Positions 47,232 to 59,489 of a DNA stretch of 64,000 nucleotides are shown piece after piece (the first letter of the stretch is position 1; each line of letters starts with the position of its first letter). Position numbers and translations under genes: made by a program. This DNA is from Pohlia nutans (lineage: Eukaryota > Streptophyta > Bryopsida > Bryales > Mniaceae): positions 3,784,501 through 3,848,500 of the forward strand of contig CM040099.1 of the NCBI GenBank assembly GCA_022496805.1, given 5' to 3'. The notes beneath the pieces were generated by a model, which saw only the letters and a program-made list of their open reading frames with translations, was not told the origin of the DNA and searched no databases.

Positions 47232-47802
47232 CCCCTAACTGCCTAAGCGACCATATATGGTCGCTCAAAAATTTCAGAGTTTAAAAAAAGTTCAGCCTTC
47301 TTTAAACGCCCATAACTTTTTCAAAAATAACAATTTTTGAGCGTAATTTTTTTTCACTTGTAGATATTGAAACTGAGCATCGTTTCCAAAAATAAATTTT
47401 GAAAAAACGTTTACCAATTTGCCTCTAAAGCCCTCAAAGTGACAGCATCTCAAATTGTCACAATTTTGAAAATCTGCCCGGAATGGAATCTTTAAGTTTT
47501 CTACCAAATAAGATTAGTTCTAACATGAACAAGGTAACCGCCATATAAAACCAATGTTTTTGACCTATCATACTTGATTCCAAGTCAAAATGACTAAACA
47601 TGTAGTTTTTATGAATTTTCAAAGAAAATTCTTATAAATTGATTATTAAATAATTCATAGCATTTTTCCAAAATTTAACCGTATGGATGTTGTCTTACTG
47701 TTGTGTTCTACACATGTTAAAAAATTGAAGCTCATAAAAGTTGAGTAAGATGGACATTATGACACATCTAGCATTTCAAGAAAACCCTTGGGCACTTAGG
47801 GG
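47232..47802. mobile_element. TTAA element family H (H1)
   Basis: 571 bp, ends CCCCTAACTGCC and GGGCACTTAGGGG, TTAA at 47228-47231 and 47803-47806. Perfect subterminal palindrome GCGACCATATATGGTCGC. Confidence 0.8.
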
Positions 47803-48119
47803 TTAACAGTTGCCTACTGCTCAAGCATTTTTTTTGTCGTCCTAAATGTTAGTTAATATCCATTATTCTTTAAAGTGTGCCATGTGGACATCCATGTAGG
47901 ATTGGTAATTACTAAAGAATGTAGGTGGGAACACACACTTTATTAAGGAGGTAAGACCGCCTTCTAAGACCACCTTTAAGGCCAGGTGGGAACATACCCT
48001 AAATAAAACAAGAAGAAGATGAAAAAAAGAAAGGATAAAAGATAAAGCAACTGAAAGAAGAAGAGATGAAGAAGAAAAAGACGAAAAAGATGAAAAAGAA
48101 AAAGGAAAAGGTAAGAAAT

Positions 48120-49134
48120 ATCACTTGGAACATTTTGTTTCGAGCTTTGTGGATTGCGTTGTCGGTACGTGAGTGCATTGGAAACGCTGTCGGTGCGCCG
48201 CCATTGGAATCACCGCATTGGAATCAATCATGCTGTTTTTCGCATCAGGCAGGGCTTCGAATTGTCAGTCAGTGCTGCCGACAGATGTCACGGATCGCAC
48301 GGCGTTCGAGGTTTTTCATTTGGACGGCGCTGCTGCTGCTGGTTCGATTTGGATTCGCAACCCTAAACCGGAGCTCGATCATGCGCGCGTGCAGGATATA
48401 TCCAGCTTCTGTAATAAAATTGTACGAGTGTGTGAGAGATAGAGATCCCTCAACTGAATAATTCTACGTTGCTTGGATCGATCATGATGTTGTACAAAAC
48501 CCTCTCTCTCGAGGACTGCTTCGATCATTGCCTAAACCCTAAATCGACCGACTGACTTCATTCCTCACTCGTGGAAATCAATCGACCGTAGTACTTTGCG
48601 CTGATCGATCGAGTGAGGGTAAGAATTAGGCTGGCGATCCATTTTCGGTTGAGAATCGCTCCAAACCCTAACCCTAATCCATTTGTGAATTGTAAACATC
48701 TGTGCTCTGTTGCTTGATAATTTCTCCAAACCCTAAGCCCGAGGATAGCTTTTATAATTCGGTTCGTGGATCAGGAGAAGCAGAACTAGTGTGTTTTCGC
48801 ACGTGTGTGAGTGAGTTTTTTGGCAATTGCGTAAACCCTAATGAATTGGTTTGAGGCGTGTACACAGCGTGAGTGGAATGGAATGAAGAAGGCGATTGAT
48901 TAATGATTCACGTGTGGCCGGGGAGGAATCAATATTGTATCGCGGTGGTGTTTCCAAGGAAATGGTAATTCTTATGGATCATCGTCAGACAGAGGTGGTG
49001 CAATGAGGAGCTTGAATGCTCTCACGTACAACGGGCATTTACTTCCTTGCTGGCTCATAAGTTAGCTCCCGTGAACGGATGCCTTCAGTTGTTGTACTAC
49101 TGAACATTCCCACGGGTGCTCACTCGGGCGTCTG
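48120..49134 (+). promoter_or_regulatory. possible transcription start region (telo-boxes)
   Basis: A GC-richer island in AT-rich DNA with at least four AAACCCTAA-type telo-boxes (about 48535, 48662, 48729, 48832) and a CACGTG G-box (48909-48914). Plant promoters and 5' UTRs often carry these. A short frame from ATG 49079 (MPSVVVLLNIPTGAHSGVW) runs to a good donor (CTG|GTGAGC, 49134), so this could be a first exon, but I find no downstream exon by 52 kb. Frames at 48066-48461 are unrecognised. A non-coding transcript or gene relic is equally possible. Confidence 0.3.
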
Positions 49135-49392
49135 GTGAGCTTTCAAATGCACAATTTTATTCTCTTGATTTCGGGGTTACATTAACTCATCGTACAGTAT
49201 AATACTCATTTATGGATAGTACATGGGTTTTAGTGGACTTTGTAGAGTTTGAGGCAGTGATCTTAAAACTGGCTTAAATTAGCTGGATTTCTATCCAAAA
49301 AATGGGGCTACAAAGAGAGAAAATGAAAACAAATTTGAAATGTAGCGAGAATGCTCATCGTGAAATAAATATGTAGCCATTTCATAAGGTGA

Positions 49393-49570
49393 TATCCGCG
49401 GATATCATCATGGTATCACCTTAATATATCAAGGGTATTGCCGGATATTATAGAGGTATCGTGAGTATTGTATGCACTGGGTATCCGCGGATATCACCAT
49501 GGTATCACCTTAATATATCAAGGGTATTGCCGGATATTATAGAGGTATCGTGAGTATTGTATGCACTGGG
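49393..49570. repeat. 89-bp tandem duplication
   Basis: Two units (49393-49481, 49482-49570) differ at a single visible position. Each starts at the palindrome TATCCGCGGATA and includes AAGGGTATTGCCGGATATTA. It looks very recent. Confidence 0.93.
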
Positions 49571-50224
49571 TAGCAAAAGGAGATACCGTTCTATGTGGGA
49601 GGTCGCATAATGTTCTAAATGTCATAAAGTGGTTCTGAGATCACTGGTTTGAGGAGTGCGGAGATGTGAATAAGCACATTTGCTATCTTGTTATCTTACA
49701 GTGTTTTGATTTTGACTTAACAGACATTAGATTCATGTGATCCTCATGTTGAGTCAATGTTAGTGTTTTAAGAAGACATCACTGTTGTGTTTGATGTGTA
49801 CCTGCCCCAGCAGTATCAATATGTTTTGTAGGGACAAGTGAGCATTTTGTGGGAGTGTGCTTTCATTTAGAGAGAGCACTTTGGGTACTTACAAGAGTCA
49901 ATTCTGTTGACAAAAGAGCATCTCCACTCGTACACGTTAGAGATGACTCGCTGAAATTATTCATTTGCATTTGAAGGGCCCTTGCACTTGCACTTACACT
50001 TCCCCACCCTTGCATGTCCCTCACACATCAAAAGTGCACATCAAATAGTCAATGGACCAATCACAAGTAGGATGTGGGGATATAATCAACTAAATAGTGA
50101 TTTGAAGGGCCATTTCTTAACATGCTAGGATTGAGAGTCAATTGGCACTTTTCATCTAGTTCTGGAGTGTGAGAGACTGTATGAGGGTAGCGGTGGAGTT
50201 GCTCTAGTCTTTAGTAGCTGCATT
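49571..50224. other. intergenic, no gene seen
   Basis: Mixed composition. A CTTGCACTTGCACTTACACT short repeat is near 49981. No supported coding. Confidence 0.4.
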
Positions 50225-50360
50225 GTTCCTGCCTTGACTCTACAAAAGACAGTGTGGAATATTTCACAATCAATAGTACTTCATCAGTATCTAAGTGGAT
50301 AGGTGGAGGCTCACAAAGTGCATGAAGGAAAGGCAGTGGGCATGAAAGCTACTGAATGTT
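50225..50360 (+). repeat. dispersed repeat S (S3), uninterrupted
   Basis: Third S copy: CAGTGTGGAATATTTCACAA, GGATAGGTGGAGGCT, GAAGGAAAGGCAGTGGGCAT, GAAAGCTACTGAATGTTATG. It confirms the empty site of the MITE at 23653. Confidence 0.65.
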
Positions 50361-50884
50361 ATGGAGATTGATTTATTTTTTGGGTGAATTTCTTGGGCAA
50401 TTTGCCAGTGGGAGGTTTGAGTTAAGTGAAAAATACAAGGGACTTTTGTTGAGTCTATGCGGAGTCTCTGCCCCAATAATATCAATATCTCGACACAGCT
50501 TGTGCATGAACACTTCTTTGGTCCTTTCATGAATAGCCCCTTAGGCTTGGGGGAACTTGTGGGAACTCTTCTATAGCATTGGGGAGGTCATGAGTTCTAC
50601 CATCGACGGTGCAAAGCCTAGCTTTAGATTATTCTCTAACTCACCATAGACTAGTTTTGTTGTCTTTTTGAACTGAAAATCAATTTAAGGTGAGTTGAAG
50701 ATTTCTTTTCCACTCTTTTAGATTGTTGACAAGTATAAGTGATAATAGACACTCCCATTTCTATTCCAAGATCAGTGGCCATAGACATGTAGGTAAGGCA
50801 TGTTTTGTAAGTAGTTCAGACCATGAGTAAGAATACATGAGTTGCTAAAGGAGGTTCAGGTTTTAGTATCCTCTACGTACTAGA

Positions 50885-50968
50885 GAACGCGCCTCCAAGG
50901 GCGCATTCTGTTTGGGAGCAAGCCCCTGGGCGAGCTCCCAAACAGAATGCGCCCTTGGAGGCGCGTTC
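50885..50968. repeat. perfect 35-bp inverted repeat, 14-nt loop
   Basis: The left arm 50885-50919 starts GAACGCGCCTCCAAGGGCGC; the right arm 50934-50968 is its exact reverse complement. The arms are much richer in GC than the surroundings. No RNA gene family recognised. It lies in a GC-rich patch running to about 51110, bounded by CTCTACGTAC and TTACGTAGTG, which might be worn element ends. Confidence 0.93.
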
Positions 50969-51737
50969 CCTGGTGTTAACAACCAGGGCGTTCCCCATTG
51001 AGAGCTCCAGAATCGGCCATGGGGGCCAATTTGGTTTCAGAATCGGTAGTACCTGCAGATTCGGCCTCACAATTCGACCAGGGAAACCCCCCGAATCAGA
51101 AAGCCCGACTGTTTACGTAGTGTTGAAATCTTTCTGCATGCACAATGAGTCTTGAGGTGTTCACGGTGGCTATGCAAATGATGCTAGATTCTAACTGCTG
51201 GATTTTGTATCATGCGTGGTGTTTACAATCTCTCGATTGTTCACACCATAAGAATGGAAGAGGGTTATTAGGAATTTCCTACAAATTTTATATAATTCCC
51301 TTTACAATTACTCTCTCTATTCTAGTTTGATTGTCATAAACCAACACTATTTTTTTATTCACTTGTGGCAATCAAACTTGAACAGAAGGATTAGTTCTTT
51401 TTGCATTCGAATATAATACATGTTTAGCCAAGGTATCGCTTTCTTTTCTTGTGCCAATTTCAATGTTATGATCATGTTCATGTCCTAGGACTTTTGTGCA
51501 TGTATTAGCCCTTAAACAATCCTAGAGTCCTTTGCAGTCGCATATTGTAGTACATAGGCTAGTTCCGCACAAATTGAATTAATTTAAAATTTTCCAAAAT
51601 TTTCAAATATTGTATTTCTACAAATTTCAAGAAATTCTAAAGAAATATGAAGAAGTCTACGATGAATTTGCTTTGCCAAAATTCTCAACCAAAGATAAAA
51701 TGATTTTTAGGCAATTTTTTTTCTGAACCAACCAAAG

Positions 51738-51939
51738 TAGTACGGTAATATATTTTGTATGTATTTGGTGGTATTTAATCAAAATAACAATGACCGAACA
51801 CTTTTCAGTGCAATGCAATATTGATAATCGCGATAATATGTATCTAAAAATATATCACAATTCATATAGTAAACCACAATTGAGCAATTATTAGGATAAA
51901 TATAGGTTGTAAAGAGGGACCCCAACGGTCTTTTAAAGG
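51738..51939. repeat. dispersed repeat G, copy 2
   Basis: Matches 4606-4815 and ends TTTTAAAGG at TTAA 51940-51943. This suggests a TTAA element with an unseen left end. Confidence 0.5.
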
Positions 51940-51943
51940 TTAA

Positions 51944-52500
51944 CCTCTAAATGTTCAACCATTCATTTTATGAATAATGTACAATATAGAATCAAACTCC
52001 GTTTTCTCATCTGTGATGCATTTTTTGCAGTGTAAATTATTTACTATAGATTCTATGGGAAGTTAGCCTCATGTATCTATGACATGATTAGAAAGGGGGA
52101 TGATTTGTGAGAATTTTATGCCTCATTTCATGTTGCATTGATTCAACAATTCTTTTTAAGATCTTAGTTCCAAAGAGCTCTTGAAAAAATCAACTTTTAA
52201 AACTAAGCAACTAAACATTTTGCAAAAAACACTACACTTAGATTACCCATCAGAACAAATTTCAAAAGAAAGATTGTCAATATCTTATTTGTAATTGAAT
52301 TACAAAAGAATTTTGAATTTTGAGTTTTGAATTTTATACAAATATTGGTGATTGCAATCATATTTCTAACTATACGGGTAGAATCTAAAATTCATAATGT
52401 ACAGCTTTTTTCATACATCAAGTTAATAATATCCCTCTTAGTTGCATTTTATAAGACACTTTGAAATTCTTAAAATACGTGGAAACACTAAATTTTTTGT
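51944..52500 (+). mobile_element. TTAA element family E (E2), right end worn
   Basis: Begins CCTCTAAATGTTCAACC after TTAA 51940-51943. The subterminal palindrome ATTCATTTTATGAAT replaces CATGCATAATTTGCATG of E1 at the same place. The interior follows E1 to about 52460; the right end is not clear. Confidence 0.62.
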
Positions 52501-53448
52501 CACTATGCAATCTTTAAGAATTTTGATAATTTGAAAAATCCATTTTGGAGAAAGTTTTTTTTTTTGAAATCTACAGTGGTAGGATGGAACGTACCAGTAA
52601 CAGAGAAATGTTTTTTGATAGAAAATTAGAATTTGGTTTGTTTAAAAGACTTAGTCTAAAAGATACAAGTGCAAACAAAAGGAGAGGAAACACAAATGCT
52701 CGTGAAGGCATAAGGGTGAAAGAAATAAATCACAATACATAGTCAAAGAATTAAAATTTATTAAAAAATTTAATTTTTATTAAATAAAGTTTTGAGATGA
52801 TATAGTGCTCCTAAACTATTGACCTTCTCTTGTGGTCAAAGGTTACCAGTCACAACATTTGGAGCAAAAACAAATTTGGGTCTAAGAGCCATTGTAGTCC
52901 CTTTCAATCTATATACGCGTGTGATACTTGAAGAGTCATTGTCATTAATTTCAATCATGTACGCATTAATGTCCCTTTCTATCATGGTTGGGGTTTAAAG
53001 TTCATTACCATTACTTCCAAACTCTAATTATATATAGTCCCTTACAATCCCTACCAGCTATAGTAGGGGTCTAAGGTTCATTACCTTCCAAATTCTAAAA
53101 ATATAGGATCCTTCACAATCCCTTCCAACCATAGATCCAAAAGTCATAATCATCTCTTTCAACAAAAAATGGTCTGTAATCACCAGAGTACAAATCTAAG
53201 AGTCATAAATAAGTTCTATCTAAATAGGATACAATCTCACTACCCCTTTCAACGAGAGTAAGAATTCAAAAATCCAAAATTGTAAGCATTCCTTTCAACT
53301 AGAATACAAATCCAGAACTCCAAAAATTATGACCATTCTTTCTATCCATCCATCCACAATTCATGGATTAAAATCATCTTTTTAAACCATGGTATAGTCC
53401 ATCATCACCCCTCTCAACTAAGACACTAACCCTCTCATGCACAAATCT
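52501..53448. other. intergenic, no gene seen
   Basis: AT-rich. Recurring short phrases such as AATCCCT(A/T)CCA(A/G)CNATAG and CTAAAAGTCAT give it a diffuse, worn tandem character from about 52880 to 53440. Confidence 0.35.
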
Positions 53449-53671
53449 GGGCCCGTCTACTGCGTGGTGTGGAATTTGGTGTGTGAGTGCAAAATATTAT
53501 TGGAATGTTTTCCCCATTGGCAATACCACGTGGCAATTTAGATTTAGGGTTTTGGATTTGGAATTTAGGGTTTGTTTTTGTTGAAGTCATAGAGTATTAC
53601 GGGAATATTTAGGAAACATTCCTCACACGCACCTCATAATCCGTACCCCCTCGGCCCACGCACCCCGTATT
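53449..53671. mobile_element. MITE family Q, copy 2
   Basis: Left end GGGCCCGTCTACTGCGTGGT and interior TTAGGGTTTTGGATTTGG match the copy at 22069. The right boundary is approximate. Confidence 0.45.
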
Positions 53672-53900
53672 ATTTGATCCCACAAATCCAAATGTCATCA
53701 CTCATAACCATCCTTTTCAACAATGGTAATTCGATTGTCTTTTCTACCTATGACAAGAATCCAACATTTATCATTGCCTTTCCAACTCCAACTCTAGCAA
53801 TGAGTCATGGCCATCCTTCTAACCAAGGTAATCACTCTCCTTTCAACAATGCCACACGTTCAAGCATCATTATCATTCTTTCCATTTAGGGTATCATTAG

Positions 53901-54165
53901 GAATTTAGGACCTCCCTGATTTTTAACGATTTTTGTGTCATATCCAAAATTTCATGGATGCGTGCATTTTTCGTATGGATTTTATGCTAATTCTACACCG
54001 AATCCGCACGGATTCTACATTCACTCTTTTTATTATTCAACAAAGTGTAGAATCCATGCGGAATTAGTGCGAAGTCTGTGAAAAATCCGTATGAAAAATG
54101 TACGAAACCTATGAAATATTGAATGTTGCACGGAAATTGTTTAAAATCCGTGGGATCTTAAATTC
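53901..54165. mobile_element. foldback MITE-like element
   Basis: Imperfect inverted repeat along almost the whole length: GAATTTAGGACC / GGATCTTAAATTC at the ends and GAATCCGCACGGATTCTACA against TGTAGAATCCATGCGGAATT in the middle. No clear target duplication. Confidence 0.55.
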
Positions 54166-54594
54166 ATGATGATGGTCCATCAATGTCTCTTCCAATTAGA
54201 GCACAAATCTAAAAGTCATAATACATGTCACTACTATCAAGGCACAACATTTAATCACACTAGGAGTTATTTAATGCAAGCATTGCACATCTCAATGTAG
54301 TTGGAGTTTTCTATTTTTTCATTCAGCACTTAGGAAATATTTGAGTAACCACGATCATGTCTTTCAAAAAATCAACTGATTCTTAATTGATCAAATTTGG
54401 CTATTGCAACTATTTCATACTCCAATAAGAAAAAAATTGTGGATTAATCCTGGTAGTTAGCCTCAGGCTTGGAAAATCAAGTGGCTATTTTAGAAAATCA
54501 ACCGAATCATTTTATACTAACCGTTGATATTTCCCAAGCATTTTTCTCATTTATCTCTAATTCTCCACTTCCATCATTCATGTTGAATGTTTAA

Positions 54595-55152
54595 CCCCTT
54601 TAGGATGTTTTCAGAATGGCATACGAGAGTTATTTTAGGGTATTGTGAAGATAACTAATGTACAGTCACCATTTAGTAACTCATAGCCACATCTTTTTGA
54701 GGTAGATATTTTTACATAGTGAACACTTGCAAGTGTTCTATACAATTTCACAATTGAAAGTGAATTTGAAAGATCTATGCTCTGGTAAGAAATTTGTGAA
54801 TGCCAATCGATGATGGGCCCCAAGTATACTAAGTCTCTACTAAGAAATTTGTGAATGCCATTGGATGATGGGCCCCAAATATACTAAGTCTCTATTGTAT
54901 ACAGTTGGAGAAGAAGTAAAACACGTGGGCTTGTAACCCCTCTATGTGCTATAATACGTATAATGTGCCACTTGCGCAGGCACATAATCTTTAATATGAC
55001 TCAAAAAAATTCCCCAAAAATCTTAAAATATTACCGGAGTACATGCTCAAAAATTTGTAGAAACCATAATCCTTGAATACTTTCACCATCAGGCACCAAA
55101 TCCTCAAATACAAAAAATGGAAGCTAATTCTGGCTGCAACATCCTAAAGGGG
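54595..55152. mobile_element. TTAA element family J
   Basis: 558 bp with perfect 15-bp ends CCCCTTTAGGATGTT / AACATCCTAAAGGGG, TTAA at 54591-54594 and 55153-55156. A 55-bp tandem duplication (units at 54786 and 54841, AAGAAATTTGTGAATGCCA) lies inside. Confidence 0.85.
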
Positions 55153-55156
55153 TTAA

Positions 55157-56551
55157 TTCCATTCAATCTTCACTTGCATCTTTAAAAAACTACACATGGT
55201 TGAATGGCAATACGACCATGTATTAAACTGCTGATTTTCTATGTACTTAATGTTTTTTGATTCCACTTCAAATCATGTTCAATTAGAGTTGGCTATTCCC
55301 ACCATCTTTAACACTAACTATTAGTATCAACCATATATTAGGACACTAATCATTCATCCATCAAACATTCATTCACAATGGTGACTTTGAAATTTGTTAT
55401 ATATTGAAGACAACTATGATTTGATATTATTGTGAAATTTTAATACTTATGATTTTTTAGATTTAATTCTGAAATGTATATCAGATACAAAAAAATCTAA
55501 ATGCAAGAATAGTATTTCAAAAAATAGAGAAATAAATATAACTTTCAAAAATAGGAAACACATCAAAAGGAAGAGGAAGCGTAAAAATCTTGCAATTTGT
55601 CCATTCAGGATAACAATTTACAACCATATGTGTAGTGCAAACTATTTGTAAACTACTATAATATTCATTCTTCCAATTCTCATATAGTCACACATACAAT
55701 ATATTTGGAATCAGAGCCATTGTTTTAGAAAGTAAACCAAACATCAGTATTGCCAATAGAACAATGAAATTGCTCTTGGTTGGCTTTTGTGATGATGTAA
55801 ATTTAACAATAAGTTGATTCTAGGATATGTGTGGTACTCCTTTATGTAGTGAGCCGCTAAACTTTTGAAACCCAAAGGCATGTTCACTAGAGGATTAGTT
55901 GTAATGTTGGAATTTGGATGTTGAGATAAATAAAGGTTTGAGATTGTGTATGTCCACATCGTTGCCAAACATAGAATCAAATCCTTAATTTGTGGAAACT
56001 ACACTAAATCAATGCACTTCAGTGAAGGTGATAATGGGAACAATTCTACTATCATCGCATACAACATGCTTGAAATTAGAAGCGTTCTTTTGAGTAGGAC
56101 TTCAATGCTACCAATAGAACGTTGAAATTAATTTTGTGGTTATGTATTGGATATGTATTGGTCCTAAGGTGTAGAAATTCCCTTGTAATGTGTATGGTGT
56201 ACTAAATTGTGTATAAAACAAACTGTTTGAATTTGTATTATGTCACAAGAATAGAAATGATTAACTGAAGGTGTCACTGTTGACAATAATAGTAATACTA
56301 CCACATTGTATGGAAAATAACACTATTGAGAAAAAAATTGATTGGAAAGAATACCGTAGTACCATAGTTGGATCGTCAAAAAATATTTAAAAAAAACATA
56401 AAAAATTGGAAATTATGAGGACAAAAAAAAAAAAAAAAATTACGTAAAACTATTTTGGGCTATTTTGGGCCGTTTTTAATCATCTTTTGCTCAAAAACTA
56501 AAATCGAAAAATTCATTTTTTGAAGAACGAACCTAATTTTTCAAAAAATAT
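55157..56551. other. intergenic, no gene seen
   Basis: AT-rich, no supported coding or repeat boundary. Confidence 0.4.
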
Positions 56552-56555
56552 ATAA

Positions 56556-57420
56556 CCCTTAAGTGATGAGGCCACCTAAAAGTGGTCGTTCCAAAAATAA
56601 AAAGTGTTGTAAAATGAGCTAGGAGTGTCCAAATTGAGTGTTTCTTGGGCCTAACCTATTTAGAATCAAATTTCCTAAATGATAATGTCATTGGATCACT
56701 AAAAATATGTTCCCAAAAATTCAAAAAAAATAAAGAACGTTAGGTGGTGTAGATGTTGAAACAATTTACAAAAGTATCAAATTTGTAAATAAGTGAAAAA
56801 ATGCATGATTGATAAAGTATATATTTTTATGGACATACAAAGATAGATTATAAATTATGAATTTTAAATCAAATCTGTGCAAATGGATTCCTAAAATTCA
56901 TCATATACAATTATATATAATATCTAACTAATAAACTTCCAAAATAAAAAAATAAACAAAAATAATTATTTATCTTTGAATTTTGGTATGATTGGCTAAA
57001 AGCACAAGGTTAATAAGATGCTTAAATACCCATTGGAATTTGTTTCATTTAAACTATTAATTCTATACCACCGGTATTCTTACGTACTGCGTACTGTCGA
57101 TTGAATTGACATTTAGACAAATTGTGAACTCTAAATCTTAGCAACTTCTATCTAAGTGATGAACATTTTTACTTTTAATTAATAATTATAATTTATTTCA
57201 ACATAAAATAATGAATAATGTATTTTTATGAATATTCAATGGTTTTTTCTTATAATTTATTTATAAAAAACCTATATGGTTTTGATGATATTCAACCATG
57301 TAGATGAAATTTAGAGATTACACATCACAACTTTCTTAATTTACAAACTTCAAAAGAATCATATGTAACAGATATTATAACACATTTAGTTTGTAGCAAA
57401 AACCCTTAGGAACTTAAGGG
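56556..57420. mobile_element. TTAA element family H (H2)
   Basis: 865 bp, ends CCCTTAAGTGATG and CCTTAGGAACTTAAGGG; right TTAA 57421-57424, left ATAA. Its subterminal hairpin GGCCACCTAAAAGTGGTC has a different sequence from that of H1. The right 30 bp match H1. Confidence 0.68.
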
Positions 57421-58106
57421 TTAAATATTCGTTTGTGGGGTGGCGACTCAACTATAGTACTATGATAGTAGCATAACCCATCAAATGTCTTGTCAAAGGA
57501 ACTGTTTCAAGTACATTTGTTTTCTAATGTAAAAGGTATTGGTATCAACAAGTATATCAAATATTAAATTTATTATATAAAGATAAACCAAGAGATAAAT
57601 TAAAGCAATTAGTTGGTCAAAGATGAATATTTGCGCATTTTTGTATTTATAGCTTTTACGCAAAGAATGAAAGATGCTCAATAGTACTTTACTATTAATC
57701 ATGATGTTGACAAAGACAATCTACTCATGGAGCCAAACACGTACAATGATTAGCTACATAATTGTACATTTATAACGAAAGACTTGATAAATTTTGAATA
57801 AAATAAATAAATAGCCAAATATAAACTATTTTGAAAACCACTTCTATCGTAGAGAAGGTATATGAAGGGAGATGTATTTGAACGATATTTTATTATGAAG
57901 AACAAAAATTAATTTCATTTTATATAAACTGAAATGAAATAAAATTTAAAACTTTTTGACTTTAAATGTTCCTTGTTTTCCAATACATTTTATGCAATTC
58001 TTACGATAAACAAACAAATGGGTTTGAAACTATTCTATAACGAATAGAAAATTACCAAAATTGATGAATTTAAAAAAAAAATAGATTTAATTTTTTTATG
58101 GATTAA

Positions 58107-59111
58107 CCCTTTGACGCGCCAGTGTCCAGATTCTGGACACTGGATGATTTCTGACGCGTTCTTTTACCTCAAATGGTGATGTTTTTCATCCATCCATTTT
58201 TTTTTTGATTCTTGTGCTAGTTGACTACCATTTGTACGGTATGGATCTTCAAAATAAGATAATGTGAATTTTTGAAAAACTACAAAAGTGGTTTATGTCA
58301 AGTTTCAATCTTAGTTCAAAAGTGAGACCTTAAACATGATTTTCCATAATAAGTAAAATCAAATAATGGAAATCATAACATCTTGTAGTGCATGTTATTC
58401 CAATTTCATTACAATATTTAAAGTTTTTTTGTGTTAATTTTGGATTTTTAATTGAATTTCAAGAGAAAACCTTGCAAAATCAATTAAAAAATATTAATAA
58501 TAAATAAGATGAATCCAACCGTACAGATGTGATCTTCACATTAACATTTACAACTTTCTTTTGTACATCAATTCCATTTTCGTTTTTCATCAACCATTTT
58601 ATAATGGATCTTTGAAAACAGTGTTGAATCGGGACCTTAACCCTTTAGCGCGCCGGCGTCCAGAATCTGGACGTTGGATGAATTTGAGCAGCTCGAATGT
58701 GAATTTGGACGTTGGATGAATGTGAATTTTTGAAAAATTACAAAAGTGATTAATGTCAAATTTCAATCTTAGTTCAAAAAGAAAGACCTTAAATATGATT
58801 TTCCATAGTAAGTAGAATCAAATAATGGAAACCATACCATCTCGTAGTGCATGTCATTCTAATTTCTTTACAATATTTAAAAAAAAATTGTGTTAATTTT
58901 GGATTTTTAATTGAATTTCAAGAGAAAACCTTGCAAAATTACTTTAAAAATATTAATAATAAATATGATGAATCCAACCGTACGGATGTTACCTACACAT
59001 TGACATTTGCAACTTTGTTTTGTACATCAACTCCATTTTCGTTTTGCATCAACCATTTTATAACAAATCTTTGAAAACAGTGTTGAATCGGGACGTTAAA
59101 GGGTTAAAGGG
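58107..59111 (+). mobile_element. TTAA element family C (C2) with nested C3
   Basis: Begins CCCTTTGACGCGCC after TTAA 58103-58106 and ends AGGG before TTAA 59112-59115. The perfect hairpin just inside has GTGTCCAG paired with CTGGACAC. C3 is inserted at the TTAA 4 bp before the end; without it the host is 538 bp. Confidence 0.85.
58641..59103 (+). mobile_element. TTAA element family C (C3), nested in C2
   Basis: 463 bp, from CCCTTTAGCGCGCC to GGGACGTTAAAGGG, TTAA at 58637-58640 and 59104-59107. It shows the intact C terminus with the end-proximal TTAA still empty. Confidence 0.85.
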
Positions 59112-59489
59112 TTAATAAATACATTAAAAGGCATTTTGATTATAGAAGACCTAATGTTGTGTACATATGGCAGTTTTTAGCTTGATAGATACATTTCAAA
59201 TTTGGTAAAAAGATGCCATACCTTTACAACATTAAAAAAATTTGAGTTATTCCATTACAAAAGAAAGAAGATCTTCCCTCTCATTTATAATTTATACCGC
59301 CTTTCTTTTGTAGAAAAATCAACAAAAAAATTTATTCCACCCCTATTTTCCTAATTTATTACTCCGTCCTACAAAAAGATCATCATATCAACTTAAATTT
59401 TGTCCCAAAATAAAACCATGATTTCTAATTGTACTCATTCACCGTTGGCAACTAAGTTTCACGAGCGCTGAACAAGTGCTTCAGGGCAT

